Source of the DNA: CAZCWX01 sp964502465
GTDB lineage: Bacteria > Desulfobacterota > Binatia > Bin18
Direction: 5' to 3'
DNA length: 12,890 nt
Assembly (NCBI GenBank): GCA_964502465.1
Contig: CAZCWX010000124.1
Coordinates: 1 to 12,890 of the forward strand
The translations under genes and the position numbers were made by a program. The notes beneath the pieces were generated by a model. That model worked only from the letters and a program-made list of their open reading frames with translations, was not told where the DNA came from and did no database searches. Positions 11,942-12,890 of this stretch are shown here, piece by piece; within the stretch, counting starts at the first letter, position 1; each line of letters opens with the position of its first letter.

Positions 11942-12890
11942 TTACTGATCCGCTCCGACGATCCGCTCCCCACGATAGCTCTTGGCCAAAATCTCGATGG
12001 GGTTAAGAGGCCGGCGACCGATCCCTTGCTGGATCTGAATAGCAGCCAAGGGACAGTCAGAGCACGTCACATCAGGTTCAGTGTTGGTGATCTCTCTGAA
12101 GGCGCGGCCACCCCATTTCAACGAGGCCTCGAAGTTTTCTTTCTTCATGGCCCAGGTCCCGTCATGGCCTGAGCACGACTCGATGACCTCAACGGTCGTG
12201 TTGGGCAGCAGGGCGAGAACATCGCGTGTTTTATAGCCAACGTTTTGGGCGCGCAGATGACACGGCATATGATACGCGACCTTCCCAGCGCCAGTCTTGA
12301 ATTCCCGGTTCAGCTTTCCTTGCGTGGCCAGTGCAGCCAAGAATTCAGTAGGGTCGGTGGTTTTGGCTGCTACTGCTTTGGCTTCCTCGGTGCCAAGAAG
12401 CCGGGGATATTCCACTCGAATCATCTGGGAGCAGGTCGGATTGGTCGCCACAATAGTTCTTCCCGCGGTGATATGGCGAGAGAGGGTGGCAACGTTCTTC
12501 CGCGCTGCGGCAATGGCGTTGTCCATATCACCATTATGCCAGGCTGGCATACCACAGCACTGTTCATAGGCAAACGCCACCTCTACTTTGTTGCGCGCCA
12601 TCACCTCCAGGGTGTCCATGCCGAGGCCGGGCGCATTGTAATTGACAAAGCAGGTAGAAAAGAAAGCAATCTTCGCCACTGGTTCTCCGTCCGGGTTCTT
12701 CCACGATGAGCGATACCGTGCGGCAAAGGTTTTCCACGCGAACGGTGGAAGCATCTTATCCTTATGGATACCCAGGGCGCCTTCCATGAATTGGCGGTGG
12801 ACTTTGCTCTCGTTGGCCCAGTTAGCCAACGGAGCAGTCCATGAACCGATTGCCCCCATGAGGTCCGGATTACCGAGCACCCGATCTCGC
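11942..12890 (-). CDS. GlpC-like iron-sulfur protein with two CCG domains (5' end outside the window)
   Basis: The frame ends at TAA 11942-11944 and remains open to the right edge, so the N-terminus (where GlpC-like proteins carry ferredoxin CxxCxxC motifs) is not seen. Counting from the GTG at 12878-12880, the first CCG domain has Cys77 (FFSTCFVNY), Cys108-Cys109-Gly (YEQCCGMPAWHNG) and Cys150. The second has Cys207 (YHMPCHLRAQNVG), Cys236 (ESCSGHDGTWAMK, a CSG variant of CCG) and Cys273/Cys276. This is the layout of anaerobic glycerol-3-phosphate dehydrogenase subunit C and heterodisulfide-reductase-like electron-transfer subunits. CCG domains bind unusual 4Fe-4S clusters and carry electrons toward quinone or heterodisulfide. 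The catalytic partner must lie outside the window. Confidence 0.9.
   Translation of the reverse strand, partial: RDRVLGNPDLMGAIGSWTAPLANWANESKVHRQFMEGALGIHKDKMLPPFAWKTFAARYRSSWKNPDGEPVAKIAFFSTCFVNYNAPGLGMDTLEVMARNKVEVAFAYEQCCGMPAWHNGDMDNAIAAARKNVATLSRHITAGRTIVATNPTCSQMIRVEYPRLLGTEEAKAVAAKTTDPTEFLAALATQGKLNREFKTGAGKVAYHMPCHLRAQNVGYKTRDVLALLPNTTVEVIESCSGHDGTWAMKKENFEASLKWGGRAFREITNTEPDVTCSDCPLAAIQIQQGIGRRPLNPIEILAKSYRGERIVGADQ

Overview
The window (12,890 bases) looks like chromosomal DNA from an uncultivated soil- or sponge-type bacterium of the Desulfobacterota / Binatota / Tectomicrobia kind. I infer this, with low to moderate confidence, from the gene mix: COG2159 amidohydrolase, classical SDR, SnoaL/NTF2-like and PPOX proteins, a decayed OmpR-type winged-helix protein and a GlpC-like CCG protein. 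GC is moderately high by eye, Shine-Dalgarno sites are clear, and the gaps carry many small palindromic repeats. Nothing here fixes the phylum. No rRNA, tRNA, CRISPR array, transposase or integrase gene was seen.

Layout. 1-172: 3' end of an N-acyl-D-amino-acid deacylase-like amidohydrolase (+). 173-338: palindromic repeat debris. 339-694: a winged-helix regulator broken by a frameshift and a stop (-). 718-1491: a TumE/DUF6516-type toxin with its coiled-coil partner (-). 1492-1649: short repeats. 1650-6768: six co-directional genes on the minus strand. In transcription order these are a secreted Ig-like protein, a redoxin-DsbD-alpha fusion, an AhpD-like CxxC protein, a COG2159 amidohydrolase, MsrB and an SDR. 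6949-7554: 3-methyladenine DNA glycosylase I (+). 7758-8867: a sigma54 activator without a sensor domain (+). 9029-9538: remnant of a zinc-type alcohol dehydrogenase (-). 9672-10181: PPOX-type flavoprotein (+). 10203-10613: NTF2-like protein (-). 10820-11470: ankyrin-repeat lipoprotein (+) behind a good sigma70 promoter. 11471-11941: repeats, then a compact unit with promoter, structured leader, 25-residue membrane peptide and terminator (+). 11942-12890: CCG-domain iron-sulfur protein (-), entering from the right edge.

The main discovery is at 5061-6113. Two minus-strand open frames separated by one TGA are in the same frame and together make one redoxin. The TGA falls at the first cysteine of the active-site WCPFC motif (W-TGA-P-F-C). 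A perfect 7-bp hairpin with a G-first loop starts 14 nt after the TGA, with its loop 21 nt away, which fits the bacterial SECIS rule. The protein is therefore most likely a selenoprotein with a UxxC redox centre, fused to a DsbD N-terminal-like domain that has its own CxxxxC pair. The AhpD-like protein and MsrB downstream suggest a thiol/peroxide-repair neighbourhood; shared function is inferred.

The other parts of interest are the toxin-antitoxin pair next to a decayed regulator, the tiny membrane-peptide unit near the right end, and several families of dispersed palindromic repeats.
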